Assembly (NCBI GenBank): GCA_039583875.1
Contig: CM077160.1
Location: forward strand, 109,011,530 to 109,075,529
Reading direction: 5' to 3'
DNA length: 64,000 bases
From: Platanthera guangdongensis
Lineage: Eukaryota > Streptophyta > Magnoliopsida > Asparagales > Orchidaceae
Shown here: positions 22,499 to 33,526 of the stretch, in pieces
Layout: each line of letters begins with the position of its first letter
Position numbering within the stretch: position 1 is the stretch's first letter
Translations under genes and position numbers: made by a program
The notes under the pieces: model-generated
The model's input: only the letters and a program-made list of their open reading frames with translations
What the model was told of the DNA's origin: nothing
The model's database searches: none

Positions 22499-25294
22499 GT
22501 AACGCCCCCGGTTTTTCCGTGCTTTGTTTGATCTTTGGCTGGCGTTACGATGGCATATTTCCAGCTCTTTGCTGATGTAGAGCGTGGTTTTAGTTCTTAG
22601 GGTTCCTTGTGTAGCCTGTTTGTAGCCTGTTAGCAAGATTCCCCAGCTAGCCGGAGTCCGTTTGATGACTCGGTTGGGCCTCTTAGGGAATGCTTGTGTT
22701 TTTGGCTTCGGGTGGTGATATCCCGGGATTTGTTCGTCGAATGCTAATTTCGACTTCGCAGTTGTGTTCGTAGCGTGGGTTTTTAGCTGCAATGTGAATT
22801 TCATCAATTTCCAAGATGTTTCGGGTCTCGCGTGGTTTTGATATTGCGTGTAAGTAATTAATATGTATTGATTGTTTATTATTAAAACTGATGCCTATAT
22901 ATAGCCTTGGGTTAGAAATTAGGGCTCGGTTCATTGCCTCTTTCCTTTTTCTCTTTTGGAAGGAGCCGCCGCCTGTACGAGAGGAAGAGAACCGTCAGAC
23001 TACCCTAGCCTTCGGACGCCGATTCCTGGAGATTTAGCGGTCGAAATTCGATTTTGAGAGTGGATCTGGATTGCTCTTGCCTGGATCTGCATTCTTTTTG
23101 TTCCTCGGCTTGGTGCTCTGCGGCTAGATCCAAGAGTGAGGGAAGTCGCCGACCAAGCTTTTCTGGTATTGAGGCAAGTGATGTTCCCTCATCCTTGCCA
23201 TAGCTGATCCTTGTTTTCTTCTTGATTAAATTTTATCTCTCCCCTGCTTAGATCCTAGGTGTACGCTAGGGTTCGTCCCCGATTATACTGTGGTTAGTGT
23301 AGAGAAGTTCCAGTTAAATCTCAGTTTTTCCTGAGAGATGTGTCTATTAGGGACGGATTTGGTACGGTTCAGGTCGAGTAGTTGCTATTGCCGTTGGATG
23401 ATGAAATTCTAGAGAGAGGCCTGGTTCTCATTTTGGTTGGTTGCTGGGTCTGGCGTCGGTATCCAGTCGGGGTGTCGACACTTCGTGTCGACACCAGCCA
23501 GTCGTGGTGTCGACACTTTGTGTCGACACCGGCCAGTCGGGGTGTCGACACTTTGTGTTGACACCGGCCGTCGGTAGTGTCGACACCGGCCGCGGTAGTG
23601 TCGACACTTTGTGTCGACACCAGCCAGTCGGGGTGTCGACACTTTGTGTCGACACCGGCCGCGGTAGAGTCGACACCTTGTTTCGACACCGGCCGCGGTA
23701 GTGTCGACACTTTGTGTCGACACCGGCCAGTCGGGGTGTCGACAGTTTGTGTCGACACCGGCCGCGGTAGTGTCGACACCTTGTGTCGACACCGGCTGCG
23801 GTAGTGTCGACACTTTGTGTGGACACCAGCCGTGGTAGTGTCGACACCGGCCGCGGTAGTGTCGACACCTTGTGTCGACATCGGCCTGTTGTGGTGTCGA
23901 CACATCGTGTCGACACTGGTTGCTGCGCTGGTTTTGGGTCAGGTAAGACTCGGGGTTGGTTCGGGTTAGGCGTGCAAGGCCGCGTCGGTTGGACCCGACG
24001 TTTTTGCCGTGGGTTCGTGTGTCTCTTTAGGATTGTTAGTGTGACTTTTCCCTAGGGGGGGTATTGGGTGTTCAGCTAAATTTTTGCAAGCCGACTCTTG
24101 GGTTGTGGCAGGTGGTGGAGTTTTGGTGGCCTCTGGAGGGGTGGTTTTATGTGGAGAGCTGTGGCCACCGCCTTTTGCCCCGGTTTGGGTTGGCGTGTGT
24201 GGGACCCTAGTGCTGTCACTGTTTGACCCCTTAGCCCTTTATGGATCTGGTTTTGGTTATGTATTCAGACCCATGTTTTGACCTCTGTCATAACCCGCGT
24301 GTTAGGACTGTTAGTTCCTTTACTTTTTATGGCTTCTTCTTTTGGCACATATGTATATGTCTTGATGCTGTTGCAGGCTCTTTTGGTAGGGCATATTGGT
24401 TTTATTGCTCGCACTTGGTGTGCTCTGCTGTGCTTTAGACAGTACTCTTTTCTTACTGTCATCCCCTTTCTTTTGCTTATAGCAGTTGTTGCCGGGATTG
24501 GTAAACCCTTCTTATCTGTTCATAAATCTAATGCTCTATATACCTTTTTGATTGTTTTCTTGCTGAGGTGTTCTTTTCTTGAATGCCTCAGGTCCAGGTG
24601 GTAGCCAGTTCACCGGCTAGTTCTTTTGGAGGGGCTTGTCGGTAGCCTCTTGGGTAGCTGAGTTAGCGGATCCCCGATTTCTGTGAGGTAGTTCTTTACC
24701 TTTCTGTATAGACATACATACTCACCAGTGGGTTCGTGTCAGGTTGTTGACGCCCACTGGTGGCTTCTTGCGATGCTGGTATGAACTTAAACTGCTATTT
24801 TTGCCTATATGTGGTTGTTCACTTGCTCCTGGGAAGGATTTATGCTAGGTTGCATGTTAGATATTTTAAACCCTAAAAGCATTATTATATGTACCTCATG
24901 CATAACATATTTATAAAACAAAGACACTATTCTTCCTTAGCGTAAAAACACTATCTTTCATACTTACTATATTCACCTTAGAGTCGTGCATAACATGAGT
25001 CGTCCCTCGAAGACACTTATGCTCGTTTAGGGTGTCAACTTAATTGAACCAAAGTATTTTTCGCTGCGTAAAAATATACATTTATTTGTGGACTAGCTGA
25101 TCCACCGTGCCGAGGGATATGACTTTTCAACATAACTGGTTTTCTTTCATAATTAATCAACGATTTCCCTTAAAAACAAAGGTCTGGAGTTTTGCCTGAG
25201 CGTGTGCGGTTATCCCCTGCACGACGTGGCATCACAGCACGTGTTTCCTCTTGCTCTGATACGATTTCATTGTTGAGAAAATGCGGGTTTGACA
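22499..25294 (+). mobile_element. 3' LTR of F
   Basis: This is a near copy of the 5' LTR, with scattered single-base differences and a changed repeat array (23472-23916). It ends GGGTTTGACA against GGTTGTGACA in the 5' LTR, followed by the target duplication ATCCT. The TATA box is at about 22894-22903. The open frames inside mirror those of the 5' LTR and are not genes. Confidence 0.95.
23472..23916. repeat. GTGTCGACAC array, F 3' LTR
   Basis: The unit type is that of 15158-15627, but the copy is rearranged: 14 units including two half units that carry a single palindrome (23577-23597 and 23839-23859). The order of the spacer types differs from the 5' LTR, and some palindromes are damaged (GTGTTGACAC, GAGTCGACAC, GTGTGGACAC). 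The flanking LTR sequence is almost identical between copies, so the array changes faster than its surroundings. Confidence 0.9.
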
Positions 25295-25299
25295 ATCCT

Positions 25300-25547
25300 C
25301 TTAATGATATCAATGATATAGCTGAGAATGACTCAACTCAACTCTTTTACCCTTCTAGGCCTATTTGTCGATCAAGACGACAGAATAACTCTTGAAAGTG
25401 AGTTAATTAACTCATACTTATATGTACCTGCAATATGGATAGTATAACATAACATATTGCCAGAGAATGTTTTCTAGTAGCAACTATAACAATGAAAATG
25501 GAATGAATAATTATGCAGGTACAATAGATAAAACTAGAATAGTAAAA
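25300..25547 (-). other. Sirevirus E sequence between F and pol
   Basis: This is the continuation of E beyond the F insertion. On the minus strand it is the untranslated stretch following the pol stop. I see no reading frame of note and no RNA gene. Confidence 0.5.
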
Positions 25548-27295
25548 CTATTCCAAATTAAGTATTCCTAAATCAACCTTAAAAGAATTAAACTTTGCCT
25601 CATCTAGTGACTTGGTGAAGATATTTATCACTTGTTTGTATGTGGGAACAAACTCAAGGCATATATCCTCCTTCTCAACATGTTCTCTAATAAAATGATA
25701 TCTAAGCTTCATTCGGTTTCACATTTTTGGGCGGCGTTTGGAGCAAACTCCATCGGATGGAGGGTAAACAAACAAAACTCAATCTCCGTTTACTCCGTTT
25801 GCACCTGCAGCAAGGAGGAAACTACCCCACCCCCTGTTTCAACCCCCACCTCCCCCCTTCGGTTCGAAAGCTCCGTTTGAACCCGCTTGCTCCTCCTGCC
25901 ACCGTTAAACCAAATGAAGCACTAATCTCTATATGCTTAGTCTTGTTGTGTGATACATGATTTTTAGCTATAGAGATTGCATTGGATGAATCACAATACA
26001 TGAGAGTTTTACTTATGAATCCATAGAAGATGTGCACAACAACTCCCTGCCAATATGTACTCTGACTCAGTTGTGGAAATTGCCACACTAGTTTGCTTCT
26101 TGCTGCTCTATGAGATCAACCTCCTTCCTAGGAACTGGCATGCTCCTGAGGTGTTTTTCCTATCTTCCTTGCAACCTGAAAAGTCTCCATCTGAGTAGCC
26201 TATTAGTTTAAAATCATTGTTCCTAAGGTACCACATGTCAAGCTGTTGGGTTTCCTTAAGACATCTCAAAATCCTCTTTATAGCTATGTAATGAGATTCC
26301 TTAGCGTAGGCCTGGTACCTAGCACAAACACATATAGCATACATGATATCTGGTCTACTAGCAGTTAAGTAAAGTAAGGACCCAATGATACACCTGTACA
26401 TGGATTCATCAAAAGATTTTCCCTTTTCATCCTTGTATAGGGATACATTTGATCCCATGAGAGTTCTCATGATGGAGGCTGACTTCATCCCAAACTTCTT
26501 TATTATCTCTCTAGTGTACTTAGCGTGAGAGATGAAAATTCTATCCTCTGTTTGTTTCACTTGAGTACCTAAAAAGTACTTGGACTCTCCCATACTGCTC
26601 ATCTTAAACTCTCCCTGTATCAGATTGACAAATCTCTTACAGTGGTTGTCATTAGTAGACTCAAATATAATGTCATTAACATATATTTAGACTAAGAGAC
26701 ACTTGCCCTTTGTTGCCCTTAAGAATAATGTGTTATCTATCTTTTCCCTTAAGAATTTGTTCTTGATGAGATGGCTTTGGTACTAGATTCCTTACCTTGC
26801 ACCTTTTGAATTGGTGAAGCTCCTCATGCATAGCATTAATCTAGAAGGGGTCTTGGTTTGCTTCTTCAAACTTCTTAGGCTCCACCTGAGATTGAAAGCT
26901 CAGAAATAAAGCATCATTATGAATCTTGCTTTTGGTGGTGACTCCTTAACTGGCATCCCCAATAATGAGATTACTAGGGTGATCTCTCAGGTGTCTGGTT
27001 GTTGTATTCAACCTGTTAGCAGCTAGTTATGTTCCCGCAACAACTTCAGCATCTTCAGATACATGATCTTCTACAGTTGGTTATATGTCTCCATAAAAAA
27101 TCTTCATCACGTGGTTACACATTGCTTGAGTTGGGCTTGTCTTTGATAGATAGCTTTTACAAGCTTTGTTCTGCACTTGTAGTATTAGGAGCACTGGACC
27201 AGCCCTTGTACATAAGGCTAGTTTCATCAAAAACAACATTCAAAGATTCTTCAACAACATGGATCTTCTTCTTGAATACTCTACAAGCTCTGCTA
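25548..27295 (-). pseudogene. pol: Sirevirus E pol remnant (integrase end, RT, RNase H)
   Basis: Reading down from 27295: the integrase C-terminus (SRACRVFKKKIHVVEESLNV, VFDETS), then INAMHEELHQFKRCKV of the RT entry. A deletion joins this to the late RT. The active site reads Y-V-N-D (26672-26683) where Y-V-D-D is usual. A 164-codon frame follows (26602-26108: MSSMGESKYFLGTQVKQ, RPDIMYAICVCARYQA), then RNase H with YCDSSNAISIAKN (near 25980), the MITE, and a tail LEFVPTYKQVINIFTKSLDE ending at a TAG (25548). The substituted active site, the deletion and several stops show it is dead. LTR C cuts it at 27296. Confidence 0.85.
25702..25924. mobile_element. 217-bp MITE with 3-bp target duplication
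   Basis: The insert (25705-25921) has imperfect terminal inverted repeats of about 19 bp: AGCTTCATTCGGTTTCAC at the left and, at the right end read in reverse complement, TGCTTCATTTGGTTTAAC. It is flanked by CTA (25702-25704 and 25922-25924). It sits inside the RNase H coding region of E, and removing it with one CTA leaves the coding frame continuous. GGAGCAAAC occurs near both inner ends. A 3-bp duplication is compatible with a PIF/Harbinger- or CACTA-related source; the superfamily is not resolved. No transposase is present. Confidence 0.7.
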
Positions 27296-28717
27296 TGTAA
27301 GCCCCCCCACCCAACATTTGCCCAGGTTGGGCCAGAGGGAATCTTACTTGCCCAAGACGTCCACCCAGTGCTCCTTAAGGGGTGACAACCCACTACTAAG
27401 CACTAGCTAGCCACCTTACTCGGCTTGAATCACAACATTCACATCACATCACAGAGTTTTGCAGAAGCATTACCAGGAAATCACATCAAATATATATAAT
27501 AAAAAACACAAAAGGTCGTAGCCACTATTTATATATAGAGCTTGTATTCTATAATGGTACTATAACTAGCAACTCCCCCTCTCTCTCTCTCTCAACTCTG
27601 CCTACTAGTACTCATGTCTCGAAATGCGGGAGATGACAATGGTGGATCAGCTCGAGTAGTCCTATTAGCTGGGGTGTCATCCTGTAACAACTGATCTCTA
27701 TGGTGCTCCATTTCTTGTGAATGGTTATTAAGATAACCGTTAGTCACAGAGCTAAGTGGAATCAAATCTCCTCCCCGGATCCATATCGTGGGGACAAACA
27801 CACGCACCCATCAATATATGATAGCCGAAGCAAGAGAGGGTTACTATAACATTTTATAAGTAGGCTAGGAGCAATTAAAAGATGTACAACGCGATATAAC
27901 CAGATTAACAACACTAAATTATATAAGTTATAATATCGGCTCCACTAGCGCAGTAGCACAGTAGGTGTTCAAAACTTGAACGAGCTTCACAGGCTTTCAA
28001 GCCGCGCACACATCGCAGGTATACACAGACGCGCACACATCACAGGCATTTACAACCGTGCATAATACCCTATGTTGACATAGTATGGACCACTTCTCTT
28101 CAAGAAGGGTAGCGAGCCCCACGGGCCTCACCGATGTGGCTATCGGTGATAGTGGCCAGACTTCCACTTTTGGGGGTGGTTGTACCACAAAACTCTGGCC
28201 CCAACGAACAACCCCGTGTACTCTTGGATGTGAGCGTCATCCGGCGATTCAGCATTTTGGCTGACCAACGGAGAAAACCCAACGAGGAAAAATATAATGG
28301 TCGGTCACCCATAGTACTCATCTCCTTGTCACCTTGAGTCATCGAACTTCCCACACCGGTACGATCGGTCTGCAGAAGTGACTGACCATCCACAATTTAT
28401 CGCAAGCAATTTACAAGCAATCAAATTTATCAATTTTGGTAGCATGCACAAGGTCTATAACGGCTTTCCCTAATATGCTTTAAATAATTCGGGCAAACAG
28501 CACTTGGCTCGACTTTTGACAAGGAATGTGAGAGCACTTTATTTAGGGCTAACTTAGGAGGAACATCTCAACTTCTATTAACCCCAACTAAGGCTCAACC
28601 TATCAAATAACTGCCCGTCAGGGCAGGACCCATGCTTAAAATAGTAAATTGCAGAAACAAAAGTGCAGTAATAGAAGCTGTTATTAGTATAAGCTGCAGA
28701 ATTGAAATGTTGTAATG

Positions 28718-28990
28718 AAATAGGACCAGTATGAAACTGGAGTAGTATTGAACAAAAAGAATATAATTGAAAGTAAGTACTAAAAAGAACTTGACTAGTA
28801 CCAGACTGGAATAATACCTAAAGAACTGAACTGAAATAGGACCAGTACGAGACTGGAAATAATACCTGAACTGAAATAGGACTAGTACGAGACTGGAAAT
28901 AATACTTGAACTGAAATAGGACCAGTACGAGACTGGAGTACTGAAATGGAAATGCTGAACTTAAATGAACTGGACCAGTACGAGACTGGA
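28718..28990. repeat. Tandem repeat in LTR C
   Basis: Irregular repeats of about 40 bp share the core CCAGTACGAGACTGG, a small hairpin (CCAGT/ACTGG with a 5-nt loop), joined by AATAATACCTGAACTGAAAT-like spacers. The core is the same as in LTRs A and B, whereas the spacer and period differ. Confidence 0.75.
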
Positions 28991-29866
28991 AATAAAATAT
29001 AAAGAAAAGAGTTAGTAGTCCAATCACTCAATTTAGGAGGTTTCAGTTCCTTCTCAGTTCTCGGAGATTTAGTTCAGTTCTATCTCCGTTCTCAGGAGTT
29101 TTAGTTCAGTTTCATCTATGTTCTCAGAAGTTTTAATTTGGGGCTTCACCCATTAATCTGGTCTGATAATAATTTCGTTACATCCTTTATCGTAGTGGCT
29201 TAATCAGACTTGAAGGATTTATTGAAGGTTGCATCTTTATTATTCGTCGATCATGATTCATCGCATTTGCATTTTCAAACTTGCCCAAGTTACTTTGAGA
29301 GCTTCACATTGGATAATGACGAGGCGCTTAGTGGTTCCACAAAACCTCAGAATATTCAGAGTTTGGGCATTTTTCTCGAACACTCTCGTTGATAAAATAA
29401 ATTGAACGTATTATTAAACATAAAAGAAAGGTCGCACGCTCGAATTTTTGTTTTGAGGAAATCAGATGCATAAATTTTTGGGCGCGACCCTGGGCTTCAA
29501 TTAAATTGAAAAGACTCCAATTTTTATCCCATTGTCCTCAAATTTTTAATAAAACCCTTAAGGGGGCCTGAAATGAGCACACAATTTTTCTCAAATTTTT
29601 TTGATCAATTTTGGGCCTCTAATTTGGCTAATTAAAACTTATTTGGGCTTTTAAAAATACCAAATCAATTCCAAAAATTCTCAAACTTTTTGTGGTGGGA
29701 GTCCTTATCAAGGGGGACAATGTTTCTGTTCAACAGTTTTTCTCTAGGAGTCTATATTTTTTAATAAAAATTATCTAAGGTTCTGATTAAAATTGGTCTG
29801 CATATAATAGATCGGGCTTGATCTTGCAGCCAGGATTGAGCTAGACGTGGAAAAAAACCAACTTTT

Positions 29867-29901
29867 CCCCACAGCGGATCAGCCACAGATCCGCTGTGGG
29901 G
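29867..29901. repeat. Perfect 14-bp palindromic module in LTR C
   Basis: CCCCACAGCGGATC (29867-29880) and its exact reverse complement (29888-29901) flank a 7-nt loop. The same 35-bp module, with decayed pairing, occurs in Z (8700-8734), A (35973-36007) and B-side LTR (44395-44429), always of equal length and at the boundary between the AT-rich and GC-rich parts of the LTR. Confidence 0.85.
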
Positions 29902-30871
29902 GGCACAGAAGAGGAGGCGGGGGAGGGAATTAAGGCAATCACAGTCGTTTATCTCATTCCCGTGAGATGTACGACGATGATCCTCCCCGCCGGAGAAGGA
30001 GGCAGTGGCCCTCTGCCATTGCCGGCCGGCCACTAGCTCGGCGCCGCCCCTGATCTACTCTCCAGGGGCCGGCAAGCTTTTGGGCACCGAAAGCAGGGTG
30101 GCGGTGTCTCTGCTCCCAGCACCGGCGCGCCACCCTGCCTCTTCGGTGGCTATACTAGCCCCGAAACCACCCCCGGCTGGCGCGCCGAGGGTAGTACTCC
30201 TCTCTGGTGGTGTCCCGACAACTTTCCACCGCCGGCCGTTGCCAGAGTAAAAACAGAGGAATTCTCTGTTTCTTGGGTGCTGCCGGAGTGGCGTTTTCCG
30301 GCGGCACCCTGGCCTTCCACCACCGGGGAGGGGTATCCTTGGTGGACTAGACTTCCCCAACGCCACCATTAGCGCTGGGAGAAGGTCTAGTTCCTTGCGA
30401 CCACCACCCGACCTGGAGCATGGGTCAGGTGGTGTTGGAGGCGCTCCGGCCGCCGAGAGGCCCATGCAGGACGTCCAAAATAACTGAAAGGTGGAGGGGA
30501 GAAGGTTCCACCTACCTAGAAGAGCTTGGGAGGGCCCCGAGGAGTTGCCATTAGAGGCTGCGGAAAGCTTGGCTCGGGTTGGCTTTTACCGGTGACTTAG
30601 GTTTCCGGTGAGGGCTCCTTGGGCTTGTTTGGGTTGGTGAGGAGCAAGGCAGGGGGCATAGCCTTTTATAGGCTTGGGGAGGGTGACCACCCCTCCCCTA
30701 GCTGATGTGTGATTAATCCCATGAGGGGAGGAGCTCCTCTCCTCCCCTCCACTTGCCCTGGCCAAGTGCTAGCCATTAAGAGGCTTAAAGGTGGTAGCAA
30801 TCAAAGGGGAAGGGGAGAAGTGGTGGGCTTGGTCTTGTAGTGAGGAAGAGGGGGAAAAAGAGGTGGTGATC

Positions 30872-31470
30872 TGATGGTGCCGACCTGGTTCCACTCGATG
30901 ACGCGGTGCACCACTACAATCTTCGACTCAACACGAGGAGGGCCTATCACGATATGAGCCGCGAAACATTTAATTAGCACGTACATTAACTTAATCAAAC
31001 ATATTATGCGTATTTTAATTTATTCGTGCGTGTCCAATCGACCAAAATGTTAGGCGGTCACGGACGTTTTATCTCCCTTTAATTTCTTGCATTTAATTTT
31101 GAGTTTTAAAAAAACATTTGAGTGGCTAGGATGAGATCTAGGATAGGTGTGGTTGGGAGAGCTCCTCATGTGGAGTATATATACTCCTATATTTGAGTTT
31201 TGTCCTAATGAAAAAAAGGTTTAATTTGAGATTGGCCATCCCCAATTCCGTCCCGTAGGTACGACTCCAGGCGATCAACGATTCCCTCCTCCGGCATGAC
31301 ACCAGCGGACCTCCACCGGCGTGATACCGGCCTATTGTGGTGCGACGCCACTTCTCCTACCAGTGGTGAGATGCTTCCAGCCCCCTCTCCCGTCGTACAA
31401 TGCGACGGCGGTGTGCCGACCGGCTCCTCCTTCCTCACGATGATGACATCGTCCATTCCTCCTCCTGCAC
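30872..31470 (+). mobile_element. 5' LTR of B (right end uncertain)
   Basis: TGATGGTGCCGACC starts a region matching 50644-51228 to about 31460; since the 3' copy is truncated, the true end is not fixed. A 16-bp palindrome GGAGTATATATACTCC (31172-31187; 50941-50956 in the 3' copy) contains the likely TATA box. No clear tRNA-Met PBS is visible between here and gag. The segment 31470-32223, leader or remaining LTR, has no gene I can support. Confidence 0.7.
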
Positions 31471-32223
31471 AAACTCGTGGCCCTCTTAGAATTCCAGTCG
31501 TGCGATATCGAGAACCCTCACGGTTGGGTAATGATGTTCCTCCACTTCCCCCTTGTGTGATTCATCTATTTTGTTTTGTTCTTGTGGTGGTAAATGCTAT
31601 TGTGTGCAATCGGACAACGTAAAACAAACCGGAGCGAGTCCCTCTCATCGCCATGTCCCCTTTCAATTGATCGGAAAGGAAACGCACGTGGTTGAAACTT
31701 TCGTTGGGACTTTTCCGCACCCCGAAGAATCTCTTCGCTCAAACGTTGTGCCCGCGAGTTCGCCACGAAAACATTGGTATTCACTTATGAGGGTGAGTTT
31801 TCATAGGCGGTTCAATTGAGTGCTTGCTAAGTGTTGTCCTTCAAATTTTCTTGTGCGTGCGTTGGAATCGTGTGCTACCCTAGGGGGTGTTTGGCCTAAT
31901 TGCGCATTTCTCGGATTTATTTTTCGCCACATTTCTTTGGTCGCCTGGACCGGGTAGGTCCTTTTTGCTTGATCGAACATTGACTTTATAGCCCTTGGGA
32001 GATCTAAAGAGGCCTAGCAAACCTTCATTTGGGCAAGTGTGTCTCTCTTGTCAGTTCATTTCGTTGTTTTGACATTTACGCGCACATAGAGTTAATTGTG
32101 ACAGTCATCGTCTTGGGAACCCGACCTCCATGAATACATTGAAGGGAGTGTGCTGCATCAATTTGGCATTTGTCTTTGGTGCAAAGGTTTTTAATCTTTC
32201 TCGGTCCTCACGTTTTCATTTTT

Positions 32224-33513
32224 ATGCACACACGCTCGGGGAACGAATACCCCCCACACTCGTCCGCGTCCACTAATATGGGCGACAATGCGGATAATCG
32301 TGAAGTAACGCAAGCGCAACTAACGGCCGTTCAACGTGATTTCACCGAGCAAATCGCTCAAGTCACTGCGGCCTTCACATACTTGACTCAGACCCTCCAA
32401 AATGGTTTTCCACCGCACAACCCACCTAATAACCCTCCACCACGCAATCCTCCACACCGCCAACAACGTCCACACAATGGCAATGACAACGAGGATCAAA
32501 ATGGGGCTTGGCACAATGACCTGACCTGCAAAAGTAAAATTGATGCCCAATCATTTGACGGTTACGGTGATCCTAAAACCTGTAAGAATTGGCTAATGAA
32601 GATCGAGTGTTATTTTCAATGGCACAACCTAGACGACCACCAAAAGGTGTTAGTCGCACGCATGAAGTTAGAGGGTCGAGCCCAAGTGTTTTGGCTAAAT
32701 GAAGAGCGTTGTGTTGGTGGTATTCCACACACATGGCCACAAATGCGCAACATCCTCACTAATCACTTTGTCCCCGCCTACCACCGAACAAATACGTTCG
32801 ACAAATTCACCTCTTTACGTCAGGGCACTAAATCGGTGAGTGAGTACATGGGAAAGTTAAATGAGTTAATGATCCATTGTGATATTCAAGAGATGCCCGA
32901 CCTTACCCTGCCACGATTCTGTAAGGGTCTTCGCTCAGAAATTCAAAGTCAAATCCGACGTTATGATCACCATGATCTAAGCTCTGCGATGAATACAGTC
33001 ATTGACATCGAAAAGCATCTTTCGGTGATCACAACTCCACACACAGCTTCCTCCAAAACCTTCTTCCACTCCAAAACGTCTTCCACACACCCTCTTAACT
33101 CACGCGGGAAGAATGTTGTAAGTGACACCTCCAAATCCGTTATAATCACCGCTCGGAAAGCAAATGACCCAACAGGCGACCGCATCCCTATAGGCAAAAC
33201 TAACAAGGCCAACGTCATATGTTACACTTGTAACCAACATGGTCACTATGTGATTGAATGTCCTACACGCAAAAAGTTGGTGATGTTAATTGAACCCACG
33301 ATGGATGACGATGATCTCGTCTACGAGGAACATAGTGACGTTGAGGAGCCCGACATTCCGAGTGATATGGACGATGATTATGCCTCCCACAACCTCTCGG
33401 TCATGCGTTGCATCTTGACTATCCCACGTAGTAGCCATGAGTGGAAGCATTCTAGTATCTTTTCCTTGTATTTTAGGAGCGGGAGAGAAGTCTTGCAAAC
33501 TCATCATCGATAG
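32224..33513 (+). pseudogene. gag: Gag of chromovirus B
   Basis: A long Gag frame is open from 32170; the ATG at 32224 (MHTRSGNEYPP) is the more likely start because plant Gypsy Gags often begin M-x-T-R-S-G. There is a coiled N-terminal part (VTQAQLTAVQRDFTEQIAQV), a proline/asparagine-rich linker, the capsid core (KIDAQSFDGYGDPKTCKNWL; EGRAQVFWLNEE; TSLRQGTKSVSEYMGKLNEL) and one zinc knuckle CYTCNQHGHYVIEC. An acidic tail follows. The frame shifts near 33450-33475, after which protease sequence (L-I-I-D-S-G-S-C, 33500-33523) reads in another frame until A interrupts at 33527. Confidence 0.85.
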
Positions 33514-33526
33514 TGGGAGTTGCATG

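Larger units (their letters stand above)
14179..25299 (+). mobile_element. Nearly complete Tekay-type Gypsy element F
   Basis: An 11,111-bp element (14184-25294) has two very similar LTRs of 2821 and 2796 bp, TG...CA ends and a perfect 5-bp target duplication ATCCT (14179-14183, 25295-25299). Internal order is PBS, structured leader, gag, protease, RT, RNase H, integrase, chromodomain, PPT. The chromodomain and the tRNA-Met-type PBS put it in the Tekay/Del chromovirus group. LTR similarity and a 1029-codon intact frame indicate recent insertion. Three in-frame TAG codons and a gag/protease frame offset are the visible defects. Confidence 0.95.
9980..27295 (-). mobile_element. Sirevirus-type Copia element E (truncated, split)
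   Basis: Read on the minus strand, the order is integrase C-terminus (27295), RT, RNase H (to 25548), spacer, env-like gene (13917-11551), 3' LTR (11295-9980). This pol - extra ORF - LTR order is that of Sireviruses. Tekay element F (14184-25294) and a MITE (25705-25921) are inserted in it. LTR C cuts it at 27296, so gag, protease, most of integrase and the 5' LTR are missing. The internal part of RT is also deleted. Confidence 0.75.
27296..30871 (-). mobile_element. LTR C (A-family), truncated by B
   Basis: The block begins TGTAAGCCCCCCCACCC and shares ordered landmarks with LTRs A and B: CGCGCACACA repeats (27995-28060), tandem CCAGTACGAGACTGG units (28718-28990), GGTCGCACGC...GGGCGCGACC, the palindromic module (29867-29901), a GC-rich section, and CCTTTTATAGG near 30662, a TATA box on the minus strand. 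By analogy with A the element reads on minus. Left flank TGCTA (27291-27295) is the candidate target site within E. It is cut at 30872 by B. Its open frames (for example 30055-30465 minus) are GC-rich accidents. Confidence 0.75.
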
